A stretch of 64,000 bases of DNA from Rhyacichthys aspro (lineage: Eukaryota; Chordata; Actinopteri; Gobiiformes; Rhyacichthyidae): positions 7,337,905 through 7,401,904 of the forward strand of contig CM072161.1 in NCBI GenBank assembly GCA_036850595.1, given 5' to 3'. The position numbers and the translations under genes were made by a program. Shown here in pieces: positions 13,116 to 26,648 of this stretch (its first letter is position 1; every line of letters starts with the position of its first letter). The notes below the pieces were generated by a model. It did not search any database. It had not been told where the DNA came from and saw only the letters and a list, made by a program, of their open reading frames with translations.

Positions 13116-15150
13116 TGAGAAGGCAGCTGCTTCACTTCTTCTTCCTCCTCCTTCTTCTTCTGGCAGTGCAGTCACGACTCGTCTTGTGCGACAGGGCCCA
13201 TGTGTGCGTGCATGGATGATCTCACGTAAGCTCACTAAGGGGGCTTGGGCCTCTTCATCCTCACTGACCACCTCCCACCGTGCCATCTGCCACCCTCTTT
13301 AGCCCGGGCCGGGACGCGTGTGTTGCCTGCTGTTTATTTGAGGGAGCGTGTGTGAAAGCGTGACTCCGGCCGTGTGTGCACCGAACCGAGGTGCTCTGTT
13401 AGACATGTAAACACAGCCGCGCCGTGATTTATCGATCTCACCTTTTTATCTCCTAACAACTAACCTGGACGCTCCAGTGAACACCATGCGGCGCATTTTT
13501 CCACACCCACTATTTATCCATTTGTTGATTCATTTTGACAGATGAACAAACAGGCGGGCAGACTTCATTTGAGGAAAAGGTGGAAGCTGTCAGCATGCAG
13601 CATATACAGATGTGTGTTAGTGAATCTTTTATGTGCCCTATAAATATTCATTGATGATTATCTGGGATTACCTCTTGATGATAAATTAGAAGACATTCCA
13701 TCTGTGTTTGTGCCGCAATAAATATTTGAAGCCTTTACAAGCCGTAATGTGCTCCAGCTCGTGGGCACACCTTCTTATGCGGCATGAAAATAACCTTTGC
13801 ACAGTATAGACACGGCTGTTTTGTTGGGGTCGGCCACTTCACGCTCAGTTTGCAGGTCTAATTTTAGCTCTGACTTGTTTATTTTTTTTTCCTTTGAGGA
13901 TCAAGGTTTCGCCTCTGGGGCCGCGTTCGCATAAACAGTGATAAATACAGTAGCAGAGAAGGCAATGAGTTAAGCTACTGTATGGAGAAAAGCAGCGTGG
14001 CACCATCAGTCACCATGTCTCCGTGACAGATTTGCAGAGCATGAGAAATGATTACTGGAGACATATTGTGTCCCCGTGAGATATAATGTCCTATTTCTTT
14101 GATCTGAATACATACTATACTTTCTATTTATTCCCTAAGATTTGGATGCCTCCCCTAAGCTTTAAGAGCAAGACTGGGAATTACCAAGACTGGAAAAAAA
14201 AAACTATGGACCAATAAAAATGCAAGAGTCCGCTCCATGTGGCAGATTATGTTTGTGTTTCTGACTTTGGGGGAATAGGGGCTGCCATGGAGGATTTTGT
14301 GTGACAGAAGCTTTCAGTTTGCCTGTCTATCACTTTGTTAGATGTGAGACATGGGGGATATAAATACACCGCCTAGATACCCTTGTCTCCATCCTTGGCC
14401 AGCCGTCTCTCACGTGGTCGCTCTGATTGCACGCTGCCCACTTCCCATGGCCCCTCGCTGAGGCTGGACGTCGGTCTGAGTGCTGCATGTGCTTTGCCCT
14501 TCATCACTCGCATAAGGGCCTCAAAAATAGCAACCGCCGTTGGCAAATTGGTGTAATAAGCAAAACCTGTGGCTCGAGGCCAGTTTGATAAAGATGTCTT
14601 GGACCTGTCTTTAGTGTCAGAGCGGTCTTAATTTTGATCTTACATCAGTCATACAAAAAGAAAAAACAAGGATTTTAGTCTATTGTTGTTGCCATGGAAA
14701 TGTGGCCTATGGCTTGGCTGATGATCAACACCCACTCTTCATGGCTCGACACAGTGGGTCAAACTTCAATGTGTTAAGTGTGAGTGTAATAAAGTTATAA
14801 GCTTATATAAGTTATATGGAATGAAATTGCAAAGGGCTTTACAAAAAATTGGTTTTAAATCCTCTTGGTAAGAAATTTCTGGCACTGAAGAAACTGGAAG
14901 ATTTATGTTTTAGGGTGTAATATTAATGTGAAGATTATATTCCTTGTCTTAAAGTTAATTGAAGACTGTCTAACATTAGGCTATGTTGTATAATTTCCTT
15001 ATACAGTACATAGCTAACACCTGACTCTAACACTTGATGCTATGCTCAAAGACTGTTTACATCTTGTTTGGTTGAAAGGAGGCTGTAGAGAAGGTGATAC
15101 AAAATTTGTATCAACATTCAAAGTATAACAAGTGTGGTGCCCACAGTGAC
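13116..15150. other. GC-richer intergenic DNA, candidate regulatory region, no exon seen
   Basis: The interval 13,116-13,420 has many CpGs and a pyrimidine tract (13,135-13,162), unlike the AT-rich surroundings. A strong RFX X-box-like site, GTTGCCATGGAAAT, is at 14,688-14,701. The minus-strand open frame at 13,083-13,286 is low-complexity and lacks splice context. A distal regulatory function is inference only. Confidence 0.35.
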
Positions 15151-15162
15151 CCTCACGTTTCT

Positions 15163-15184
15163 AACTCCAGATGCTAAAGTCTTA
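15163..15184 (+). repeat. local direct repeat, copy 1
   Basis: AACTCCAGATGCTAAAGTCT is repeated 473 bp downstream with one mismatch. The surroundings of both copies also share GCTAACACCT and AGTGTG(G/A)TG(C/T)CC in the same order. This suggests an old tandem duplication of about 0.5 kb. Confidence 0.5.
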
Positions 15185-15635
15185 TGTACGTGTTTGTATG
15201 ACATTGTTACTGTGTACATTAGCAATTTTCCAGGCAGTTTATGTAGCATTTAATACATGAATGAATCTGTTTATAAATGTCTAAAACATCATACTTTATA
15301 ATCTGGAAATCAGAAATGTGCGTTATGCATGAAATTAGCAATTATGACTTGTCTTTTAAGGAATCTATAAATAACTTTAAAAAATATTTTTTTTATCAAA
15401 TTCTTATGTAAATGTTTGTAAATATACTATCAATAATTTTGTAATACATTATAAATATCACATTCTTTCTAACCTAAGTAAGTAAATAACTATTTATCAA
15501 AAAGCCAAAAGGAATATCAATGGAAATGCTAATGCTAACACCTAATGCTACAGTCAGGAACTGTTAATTGAGATTATACTGCTCTGACCAGAATAAAGTG
15601 TGATGTCCTGATTTTGGGACATGGCTATCTTCACT

Positions 15636-15657
15636 AACCCCAGATGCTAAAGTCTTA
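15636..15657 (+). repeat. local direct repeat, copy 2
   Basis: AACCCCAGATGCTAAAGTCT is the second copy of the unit at 15,163-15,184. It is preceded by degenerate matches to the sequence upstream of the first copy. Confidence 0.5.
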
Positions 15658-18600
15658 AATATAGCATTTATTTCTGTGTGCCATCCTACGCTGTGCAATG
15701 CATTCCCCCTATTAGAGTGAAGAGAGAGTACTATATAATGAGAGTCTCATCCCAAACTGACTGCACAGAGAACACTGCTATTTCATTACGCTTCATCTTC
15801 TTTCAGTCTGCATTATGGTGACACGACATACGCTGAGAGAACATGAAGTATCTAAAAAATAATCAACCCTTCAGGATGCAGCGGTAGATTAATTTGATGG
15901 ATGATTATAGGAATGAGACTTTTCTGGAAAGACGTGACCTTGCAACTCAAAGTTGTTCAGTTCTGTAGTCCTGTGCACCTGTGTCGAGTTTACTGGTCAA
16001 ACAAATGTCTTGGCTTCAGAGACAGATGAGCTGCACACGTCAGCGCACTGACCCAAATCAAACACCTGGGGCCAGAGGAAAAGGACTACACTGGGAAAAA
16101 AAACAGATCTGGTTTCAGGAGTGGGAACATGCATTGTGCATTTGACGTTTATAAAGGGGAGGTCAAGTGGAAGATTTTGGAGTGCTCATTTGTGGTTCTG
16201 TTATTTTCTTTATTTAGCAGTTAGATTTCTAGAGTGGTGCACATTATAGTTGTAGTGTACTGTTGTATACTTGCATTACTGAGGTCTAATATGTTTTTAT
16301 ATGTTTTATTTTGAATTGTAATCAGAGTTTTCTTTCTTTCTTCATGTGCATGGAGTTTGCTTGATTTGTGTGTGAAACTTGCTTAATTCATGCAGGTCTA
16401 CTGGATAGGATTGGGAGGCTTCCTGATGTGTGCCATTTTAGTTTGTTGTTGTTAGCAGCTAGTAAGCAATGAACAACAAAGTAGCTAGGAGCCACAGTAC
16501 AACTGCTTGAATCAAGTAACAGATAAATCTTTTTGCTACTTACCAGTCGCTCTTGCTCACTTTACTCCAAGCTGGAGCCTTGCTGCCACAGGAAATTCAG
16601 AGTTCACAAAACATGCGTGCCGAGACACCTCAAAAAGGTGGTCCAATTCTACTGGTACGAATAGAGTGGAATGTGAACGGCACATGGACTACATCCCTCT
16701 AATAAGTTCAAAAACAGGAGGAGTCCAACAATATGCAACAGCACAAACAGACCCTCCACTGACAATACAATCAAATGTGACTTTTATGAAATGCTTTGTC
16801 TTTTTTGTTGTTTTGTCGATAGTGTAATAATGCCTTTGGGAACAGAAAGAAAAGCAACCACACATACCCAACACACACCTTAAATCACAATTGCCATGAC
16901 ACATTATTATCTGTAGCTTTGTTCTAACTTTTTGGGTGTTTTGTAGCGTGTTTGGGAGATGTCATATGACTAAGATGGATTAAGAAAGAGCGTATTTGAA
17001 CGCTTATATAAATGAGATTACATTGGCAAGACTATTTTTTTACATCTACACTTGCTGCAATTTCATGCAAGCTAAACAGTTGGTTTCCTTATTTCGTTAC
17101 TCCATGGGTGTGAAATAAGATGGTGTCAATTTATGTGTTTATATTAAATATTCAGTGTTATTTTTCTGTTTAGTGTGCTGTATGTCGCTTTTTCTCACAG
17201 TTGCCTGAAGACTGATTCCTCATATTTTCCCCATAAGACCAAAGTGTGTGACATGGCGTCTAATGCCTAATGGATCTTTGCCACGCCATTACAGCAGCAA
17301 CAGTGTGTAAAATTAGAGAGTTTTAGTTGAATAAACCGCTAATGACGGACTCCTGCACCATACAGCTTTGACGTGAGGGAATGGGAAAAACCATGCACAC
17401 AAACTTTTTAATGCTGGTGCGTGGACTAAGTAAAATAGAGTTGGTTACCGTGTATATTTAGTATGAGTTCATACTTTTAGTTTCTGTTCAAGTCTGCAGC
17501 ACAAGTGAATCTTAACAAACTTTGCTCTTGGGCCGCATGTGCTATCATTTCACTTGCAGAGGCTAGCACGTTATGATTTGAGCCGAAACCACTCACCTAA
17601 CTCCCTTTGGCTCAGCTTCCCAGCCTCCCATTCCAGTCCTTAATCAAATGAGTCCAAAACATCATGACACAACACAAGAAGGAAAAAAAGACAATGTGAA
17701 ACAATAAATATTTTACTATTCTGCGCACAATCCCCTACAAACCACAAGTGTAGCAATAACTTAAATGAAATGGAGAGCTGGCAGACACGGCTGGAAAACT
17801 GACAACTTCACTCCCTCGGGCATAAACTTGCTGGAAAGGTTTCATTTTTCACTCAAATGTGCTTGCTAAGTGCAAAAAAGTCCTGAAGTATTCATGTGTG
17901 GTTCAGAAGATGACGGCACGCTTTCAGTCAACGTAGTGAGACGAACATTTTGCCATTTTGCTTGTTGACTGGTGCAGACTGTGGGGTGTACCCATCATGC
18001 TCTACAAGTATACGAGCGGGAGAGACAGAGTGGGGCGGCTCGGTGTGAAAAAGCCTGTCAGTCCCAGTTAAAATATGACTGAATCACTCAGCCGCGGAGT
18101 CTTTATCAATCAGGTAGCGGTGTGGCTGCGTGAGGAGCTGGATCAGCAAACGTCCAGTGTGCTGCTGTCTGCTCCTTTATTAGCAGCGCAATGGCTTCGC
18201 AGCAGTGCCGATCAATAACAGCTAAACTTCAGTGGCACGTATTACTGTCTCTGCCTCCAGGAAAGTCTTAGTCATCCATGGGGTTGTGGCGGCCTGTCTC
18301 ATCACACCTATGCACTGTGAAAAATATGGCTTTTACTGGATTGCCAAGCTAGCACACCACTCAAGTCCAAATGAGAGTCTGATGGTCTACAACTCCTCAA
18401 AGAATAGCTCTCATTTCACACCAACGGCAAGATGTTCTTATAGGCCATGTGTCAAAGGAACCTGACATTTGTGTCAAACCAAATGACACTATGTTGTTAG
18501 TTTATGTGTCCATAAGTCAGTATTTCACCAGTAGAACAGAGTTTGCATTGTCATATTTAACAAGCTGCTTGTGTGAATTAGTTTAGCCAAGATCAGGGGA

Positions 18601-20160
18601 AGGACATGGTTAGATTTTATTGATTTAAATAAAGATGCAGCAACTACTACTAGTAAAATAAGTAAATCTCCATAAAACGCTGTGGCAACACTTCTGCTTT
18701 TGTAAAGGAATATTATAGTAGTATACCTGTTGTGTTGAATGGGAGATCTTCCAGTTGGTACAGCATACTGTTGGAATGTAGAGCTGCCATGCCCAAATAC
18801 TGATCTCAAGTCAACATGCGACTGCACCAGTGCTTGAGAAGAGGAAGTAAACAGCATCAATGAGAGAGAAAGAGAAAGGTTTGTATTAGCTTACCTTAGA
18901 CAATGATTTAGCAGACGTATACAAGCCACTCTATGAAAAAGAGATAATTTTTTCCATCTGAGCTCAAGGATTTACCTGCAATCAGGGCACTAGAGCAATT
19001 GTCTTTTACTTTGCACTAAACAACCAATTGAGAGATACTTTTGTTAATGGTTGGGTCCATGACTTCGGTTGGAGCTCGACAAAGGCTGTCGTTTAGTTTC
19101 CGCCAAGTTGAGTATATTTCAGATCTTACGTTACATTAGCTAGCATTAGTATAGCATTATCATAATGGCAGTGCAGTCAAAAGCTAACATGTGTTCAAAT
19201 CCACAAAAGATGAGTTACCTTTGACAAAGTGGCGTCTAGAGATAAAGCATCACCTGACTCGGCTCATCCTGATCCCAAAACAAGGTTGGTTTCTCTCTTT
19301 TGATCTGATGGACCAACCGTCAGGTTACCACTTCACCAGCTACCTTTTCAGTAGAATCACTGCCTGCCCTCCATCTGAATTATACACTACAGTGTTTCCA
19401 GATAGTGACATCAAATAAAAACAAGTTCATTTTACACATTTAACTAACATTTATTGCAGGTTGGATGAAAGCTTGTAAAAACACTAGTTTGAGGCTGACA
19501 TGGGTGATCTAGCTGTAATGTTTATACCAGGCATTTTCTGTTGATATGTCTCCAATACGATACATTGACATCTTTGGCATATACATTCTCTCGTTATACA
19601 TTAGGATACCGCAAAATATTTAAGTACTACAGATACTGCAGTTTAATTTTGCCAAAAAAATCTGTAAAAAACAGAAATGTTTGTTGCATTACATTAAGGA
19701 GTCTTTGAAAACATTTACAGCCTGTATCATAGCAGTGATATTCAATATTTACTTTATACACAACAGATACTGATGTTATCTAGCTAGTCAAACAAAAATG
19801 CATTCTCAGTGCCAAAATTATTACAGATGAAAGTCAGGGGGATTTATTGGCACAGGCTGGATATCACCTTTTCCTACACAAGCCTGGCCAGATGCTGCAT
19901 GAAATTCCTGCTTTCAAATCCTGGCCAAAAAATCAAGGCTGCATGACCTTACAATCTCTGCCTCCACTGAAAGTAGAAAGGAATTAAACCAAATCTTGGT
20001 TAAATAAATAGCTGGTCTAATAGTGATATTATTTTGTCTTTGGATAATTCTTTTATATCCATAACTGGTTGGATAAAAATGTCTAAGCATTTTTGCTTTG
20101 AGACCACCAAAGCCTGAAAGGTAGGATGAGGAGAAGGGTCTTTGGTGGACTGTAACTTAA
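15658..20160. other. intergenic DNA, no gene seen
   Basis: No exon is supported. The part at about 19,490-19,770 (GTTTATACC, CCAATACGATACATTGACAT and similar) resembles interspersed repeats of fish genomes, but I cannot define its ends. The rest is unremarkable AT-rich sequence. Confidence 0.45.
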
Positions 20161-20204
20161 TCCTCACTTGTGAATGCCACTAAATCCTACACACTGGACC
20201 TTTT
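20161..20204 (-). repeat. GGTGCAGTGTGTAGGATTTA-type teleost repeat end, copy 1
   Basis: On the minus strand it reads AAAAGGTCCAGTGTGTAGGA followed by TTTAGTGGCATTC. This AAAGGTGCAGTGTGTAG-GATTTAGTGGCATC terminus is abundant in percomorph genomes, as I recall. Only one end of the element is recognisable. Confidence 0.6.
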
Positions 20205-20940
20205 GATTGGAAACCTTCAAAGATGACCTTATACCTGTCAGCTGTATAAATTGTTAGCCTGTATATGATACCCTGACCTTTAGGGGATAAAAGAGTGTCA
20301 CGGTCTGATATAATAATATTGTTCAGTCGGACTAGAGCCACATTTGTAATTATGAATTAAAGCTAGTACCGGGATGATAATCAACAAGCCAACATATTGC
20401 AATTATACTGGTCTATGCCGGGTGGTTAGGAATGTCTCTATTAGTCTCACTTTGGAACAAAAACAACATGGCCGCTGTCCAAACAGTGATGCATTGGATT
20501 AATTTTCTACAGCAGCTGGTATTTGTATTGTAGCATTTGTCTTTATTTTAAAATGTGGCTTGTTTGTTTTTTGTTTGTTTTTTTGTTTTGAGACAGTTTT
20601 GTTGCTTTTTAAAATAAGTGTCCACTCTCATTTATATTCCTCATGGGTAATAAGTTTTTGATCTGTGGGCTATCTTTTCTTATACTGACATTGAGGGGTT
20701 TCCTATGCCACATTCACATGGAATCAGGTAGAGGGCAAACTAGATGTAACTTCATTAGATGAGAGAAGCGTGGTAAAAATAGATGAGTGAATATGGCAAA
20801 GGTTCACAGCTATTTCATACAAACAAGTACCTGACTCAGTTTTTGTAAAAAGGATCATTACAACAATCAATGAATTGAATACAGGACACACACAGTCTAT
20901 TTGCTGAGTTCTCTCCTCTGATTGGATAAAAGGAATAGGA

Positions 20941-20955
20941 TTTTTTTTTTTTTTT
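20941..20955. repeat. poly(T) run
   Basis: A run of 15 T followed by AAATC. It may be the reversed poly(A) tail of a retro-inserted fragment or a simple slippage tract; no retrogene body is visible beside it. Confidence 0.8.
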
Positions 20956-21221
20956 AAATCACACTTTGTTGCAAATTCTAATTAACGGTGTATTGTGAAA
21001 AATTTTGTGGTGTTATAGTTTAACCAAATGGAGCACAATGGAAATTTCATTACTTCTGATTACAGTTGATTCCCATGAGTGGACAAACTGAGCCCCATCT
21101 TGAGAGAATATTTTCACACACTGTCTTGCATTGAGACAGAGCTAATTTCTAAACTAAATAGACATTTTTTGTTCATTCCTAAAGAAGGTTTACTGTATGG
21201 AATTAATTGCCCTATCTAATA

Positions 21222-21264
21222 TTACCACCAGGTGCTGCCAAATGGCTACACACTGCACCTTTAA
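21222..21264 (-). repeat. GGTGCAGTGTGTAG-type teleost repeat end, copy 2
   Basis: The minus strand reads TTAAAGGTGCAGTGTGTAGC, then a TTTGGCAGCACCTGGTGGTAA segment aligned with the TTTAGTGGCATCTAGTGGT part of the family. Confidence 0.6.
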
Positions 21265-24200
21265 CACAAAATATATCACATACTTCTTTTAAATCTTTGA
21301 CACATTTGGTCTTTGTTGCAAGCATTACAAAACAAACACAATACTTACATCTCCAGGGTAACTTAATGCAACAGTACATTATAATTTAGATTATTCAAGA
21401 TTATTTATTCAATTATGATTTGATATTGTCCCACCAACATCATGTGCATTTGCACTATTTCGCTGTCCTGCTGTTCCACCATTAGCTTGTTTATTCATGA
21501 CCTGCAGTTTGCCGTCTCCTCTTTGTTGGGTTCCATGTAAGTGCAGCAGCCTTTGATATTGTTTGTACTCATGAAAGGACACTGGAAATTAGTCTAACCA
21601 ATTTGTAGCATATAAATATTTGTCGGAGATACTAACAACGTGGGTGTATATTGACTTTTCTTTAAGCCAAGAAAGAGAGCATCTCCCTGCAAACTGGCCA
21701 ATGTTTCCATCTGCTTTCTACAAATCTGTAGAACCAGGTCCAGTAACAATATTGTGTCTTGATGAGTGAAGGGAACTTCCAAGTGAAGGCTGGAGATGTA
21801 GGTTGGTGTGAGGAGCGAAACAAATGGCTTGCCCGGGGTGAGAGAGAGTATAGCAGAAGGCTGTGCTTGTGCGCAGTCTGGTGGTACACGTGTCCGGGTT
21901 TGGCTGCGAACGAGGACACCACAGTCACAGTTTGTAGTGTTTACAGACTGGTGCACCACAGGGTCAAACAGGGCGAACGCAAAAACTGGGACTTTATCCT
22001 AAAATAAATAGCCCTGTTAACCTGCCAGCTTATGAGAGTGGCCTTTTTATGGTAAAATGTTCACAATAATAGGAGTTTATTGTCATTTTGCCCTTAAGGT
22101 TACAGCATGTTACTTTGCATTACAAGTGTATCCTCTCAAAAAGTCATATGCAAACAAGATATTGAAATAAATGATTGATGTGAAAGATTAAGGTTGGTGA
22201 TAGCATGTCATATGTCATGTGTCCTTGAGGTAGGTAGATGCATATTTAAAGAGGGCCAAGTGTGCGAGAGTAACATGGACCGAGAAAATATTGTAATGAT
22301 TATTTACAGAATGTTTATGAATGTTGTGTTTCTATTCCAGTAGTAAAGTTTTAATGGCTGAAGGGAAACGTCTTTAATAGCAGCTAAAGTTCTGAGCCAA
22401 TATGAAACATTTTGCAGTAAATTGCTAATGATCAAAACCTTGGAGCATGTGAGGCATATCAATAATTATAGAATAAAAGGTCAATATTGAAACAAAAATG
22501 ACTCGATCCAGCTCAAAACTAGTCAGCCATCTTACTTGTGGCCCTTATCAATTGCCTGGTATGCCCCCCCTCTTTGCAACGCCACTGGACCACTTGTGAG
22601 CGTGTAACAGATTAAATGGCCCAGGTTCAAGTCCAGGCTCTGTTTGCTCTAATGCATTCACACATAAGGAGTACTGTTTTGAAAAAAGAAAAACAAAGCA
22701 TACTATAACCAATGGCATGCACATTAATGTAATGGTAAATGGCCATTATATAATTTATTACTGTAATCACTGATATGGTAATTACTGTAATAAAACACTG
22801 GGTGGATCAGAAAAAAGATATTGCAACATAAAATGGTCTGCTGTTTTCCTTTAGAATTGTTTTTTTAACAATAAAGTGTGTGGTATTATGGGTGGTTTAT
22901 AACAGAGACTGGGAAAAACAATAACATAGACACGTGTTGATCCTTGATTCCTTGATACCTTGATACGGTAACCTTGACAACTAGTTACTGTTCATTTTTA
23001 TGCCATGTATTTTGTTTTGGCCTTATGAAAATGTCCTGATTGTTTGCATAATGTTGATTTTTGTTTATGCAAGCTCCTGAGTGCTTCTTTGTCTGTTCAG
23101 TTTCATAACAACAGCAAAATTGTGCAAAACATACCTGATAAAACACTGTAGCACCAAGCGCAGACTCCAAAACAAGCAACTGCAGTTCACTTTTAGCCAT
23201 CGGTGTCATTAAAAACCACATATTTCTCTAACCAACCAAGGCTCACTTACAAGTCATGTGAGAAGCGGCTCATAAACATGTCTACATTACCTTTACAGTA
23301 GCATCCTTGACTAAGTCATTTTGGAGAGCAGACTTCCTGTTGTTTTGTGGCTAATGGTTACAGTACTGATAGTTTAAAAGGTAATGTATTGATTTCCGAA
23401 TGTAAAAGTCCTCCTCACCTCCTTTGAAGGACAAATACCTTTCCAAGACTTGTGTCACTCCATATCATTTAACCTTACACTACAGACGAAGTTTACTATG
23501 GCACCTTATCTGAAAAGCCTACTACTACTTGCCCAAGGCATCTCCCCTTATTATTCTTAGTATTTTCACTCTTTTCACTGCTTTTTTCCCCACATGTTCA
23601 TCGAGTTCTTGCAAAGTGCGGGAGAAAACTAAGCTCTGACATGTAAAAGAAAAGAGATTTGCGAATACAATGTGGGCTTAGTGCCAGCAGCTTGACTTTG
23701 GAGTAAATGGAGAAAGGCCCAGTGTTGTTCTAAGTGCTGGAAGTAAATCTGAGAATTCAATAAGTCTCGAGCCACTTGTATTATTCAGAAGACACGAGGA
23801 ACACAATAAAAACAAAAGCGGCAGTGAAGTGTGTATGTGCATACCCGGCGTGTGTGTATTTTAGAGTAGTTCTTCCCATCTACATTGCACGGGGAACACT
23901 AGATCCATTCGGTGCATAATTCAGTTGTGTTGTATCCGTCTGCACTTGGCAGTACATGGCTTCATTGTTCTGAGGAGAGAAGTGAACTGTAAGAAGTACA
24001 TCTGCACTTACGTTACTCGCTGTAATGGCTCATGGTTTACCTGTTCCCTGGAATTCACTGGTCTTGTTGCTTGTAGTATATTTTTTACTATCATTTCACT
24101 AGCCTAAATCTATTTGCAATTGTTCCTAATGGCACAAATAGACTTACAAATCTTGGAGTTAAAAAAAAAACACATTGAAGGTATTTTCTCAGCAAAAAAA

Positions 24201-24405
24201 CAACAACAAAACACTTCACTTTAACAGATCAGCTTTGAACAGTAGCCTATGTACTTTTTTTTTTGGTTTTGGACAATTTGAAATTATTGTTGTTTGTCAT
24301 ATTTTATCAAAGACCCTTTTTTAATGGGTTGCAAAACTATTTCAGCGTACCAAAGAACATGAGCCAATATCTGTCTAAATAAGAGGGTTTTGTTTTTGGT
24401 TTTTT
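21265..24405. other. intergenic DNA, no gene seen
   Basis: No supported exon. Overlapping open frames on both strands at 21,594-22,007 lack domains and splice context. A possible polymerase III B-box is described separately at 22,580-22,650. Confidence 0.5.
22580..22650 (+). repeat. possible tRNA-derived SINE remnant
   Basis: CCAGGTTCAAGTCCAGGCTC (22,621-22,640) contains a perfect B-box GGTTCAAGTCC and is followed by CTGTTTGCTCTAATGC, as in SINE bodies. The expected A-box 44 nt upstream is degenerate. No intact cloverleaf can be drawn, so it is not called a tRNA gene. Confidence 0.3.
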
Positions 24406-24474
24406 TTGGAAAATGGCAACTGACTCTCAGTGTGTGTGTTGTCAGTGAGTGGGCAGAGAACATTAGTGAGTAGC
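24406..24474 (+). repeat. dispersed repeat, copy 2 (GTCAGTGAGTGGGCAGAGAA family)
   Basis: Closest match to 5,305-5,373, in the same orientation. CTACACCAGCTGG follows at about 24,501, as it does downstream of copy 1. Confidence 0.6.
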
Positions 24475-26645
24475 TCAATATTCAGGTCACTAGATTTAAG
24501 CTACACCAGCTGGAGGCAGCAAGCTACAAGGCACTAGATGCTGGGTGGATGTTATTCATGCTAGTGCACAAGGATTGTTTAAGGTCTTCCTCATCAAAAA
24601 CACTTAAGTGTGGTGTCTTCATAGCATTCTTGTTCCTTGTGCACAAAAACTACTAACTACTACTACTAACTTGAGTCCATCAGTGGACTATTGACTGTTT
24701 AATAAGACAACACATTGTTAACAGTCTCCTAAATTAATAGGAAATACCACTACTTTTATTGCTACTTGTAAAAGCATCTGTTATAGCAATAGTAATGTAA
24801 AGTTTTAACTTCTTTGAGCTCTGTTTGACCTCTTGTTGACCATCTCTTTGGTACCACATCTTAACATTTATAAAAGTAATCAAAGTATGCGTTACCAAAA
24901 GAACAGGTTACTTAAGTAAATAGTGAAATTTCACTTTAGTTTTTCTCACAGACTATATATTTATATAAACTAAATATATAAACTTTGCACAAACACCAAA
25001 ATGATGCTGCTGTCAACTTATTTTCTATAAAACAAGATCATCTTTGGCAAAGCATTTTCGGGAAACCAATGGGCCGTTTAGTTTGCCCTGCTGCCAGCAC
25101 CGCCTGCATCTGGCAGCAGTGATAGCAGCCATTGTACATAGCTTTACTTTTACTTCTCTTCCATTTACACAACAATTACTGAAATGAGAATGCATTGTGT
25201 TAATAGAAAACCTTTGTCTCATGTGGAAAAAACAAACAGCATTTGCATCTGCTTGACCTGCACAATCCACCGTAAAGACATTTTACCACAAGCTCTTTAA
25301 GTGCAAACTGATTTTAATGCACATAGAATAGTAGTTAGCTGTTTGGAAGGTACATTGCCATGATTTTTCCAAAGAGTGGGATTAACACGACATGTCAGCA
25401 ATAAAGACTAAGGCTGGAATTTCAGGTCCACTGGGATGCCATTCGATATTACCATCTGTCTGGTTGATCCATGGATGACTTTTTCTTTGTAAATAGAGCA
25501 CTGACCAGCAACAGCCCTACTGAACGATTTCAATTGGACATTCACATCAATATTCAACATTCTTGACATCTATATTTTCACATTACATTATAATGTGTTC
25601 CCATTTCAGTAGAGACCTGTGTAAAAAACGAGGGTTGTGACAAGCACCAGCTGTGCACTCCTAACAGGATAAATATTCATGAGCAAAAATATCATTAGCA
25701 GTCACAAACAGGTAAATGGCAAGTTTACGTCATTATCCAAAGGGCACAGCTCAATAAGAGATATCAAAAAGAACAGGTATTGTTGCTATTGTATCTTTTA
25801 GAAGCGACATAATTGTTTTGAACATAAATAAAGGCCAGCCTTTTGGGTTTTACATCACTGCCCTATTGGCTGCAGACACAATACACAACAACGCCTCGGT
25901 CTAACACTTCTGTAATCATTAGAGGCTATTTTTAAGCTGCTTTCTTTTTACTTTCAAATGCAGGAGCAGCAAGAACGCCACAAAGGAAGCGAATGTGACA
26001 AACATCTCTGCGAGTTTACAAGCGACACAGACGGATGAGATGTTCAGTGTCAGTAATAAACCCACCTGCTTCATGACACACAAAGCCAGCGAGAGAGCGT
26101 GGGATTGTTTGAGATGGAAGGCAGTGACATTTCTCCGAGCGCTATTAGAATTGTTCTGAGCCATGCCTGTGACATCTCTGACTCAGAATGGTAAGGGTGA
26201 GATGAAAATACTCAAAATGTTACTGGTATTAAAGCTGGTATAGGAAATTTCTGTACCACTTTGTAAGGGGAGACAAAATGTAGTTTAGTGTATTTGCCAC
26301 ATGCCACAAAAGATGTAGTAACATGAAAACTCATTAACCACATGCAGTGATTTTTGCTGCAAATTTCACCTTTCGTGTTTGAACTCAGATTTTTGAACCA
26401 TAATTTTGTCGGTTTAGGCAATATGAAATTACACCATTCTTGTATCAAAGCTTACATTGCTGCTGTGAAGGATAACTCAAAATCTTCTGTAAACATTTCT
26501 TTAGTAGGAAGCCATATTTTAGTAAGAAAATTATGTTGTTTTTCTGTATACAAACGTGTACGGTTTGTAAATAACATGATGTGTGTATTCATCTTGGCAA
26601 TGAAAGTTAGGAAGCAAGTGCATGAGTGATTAGGATACATGCGAT
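24475..26645. other. intergenic DNA, no gene seen
   Basis: No exon is supported. A segment near 26,210-26,320 (GTACCACTTTGTAAGGGG and following) resembles the sequence after the 26.7-kb repeat copy (GTGCCACATTGTAAAA), so it is probably another degenerate member of that family. Confidence 0.45.
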
Positions 26646-26648
26646 TAT

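Noticed and set aside
21594..22007. Overlapping open frames on both strands
   Set aside because: None has a domain or splice context, and frames on both strands at the same place usually mean absence of stops by composition.
22580..22650. Intact tRNA gene around the GGTTCAAGTCC box
   Set aside because: No matching A-box and no cloverleaf.
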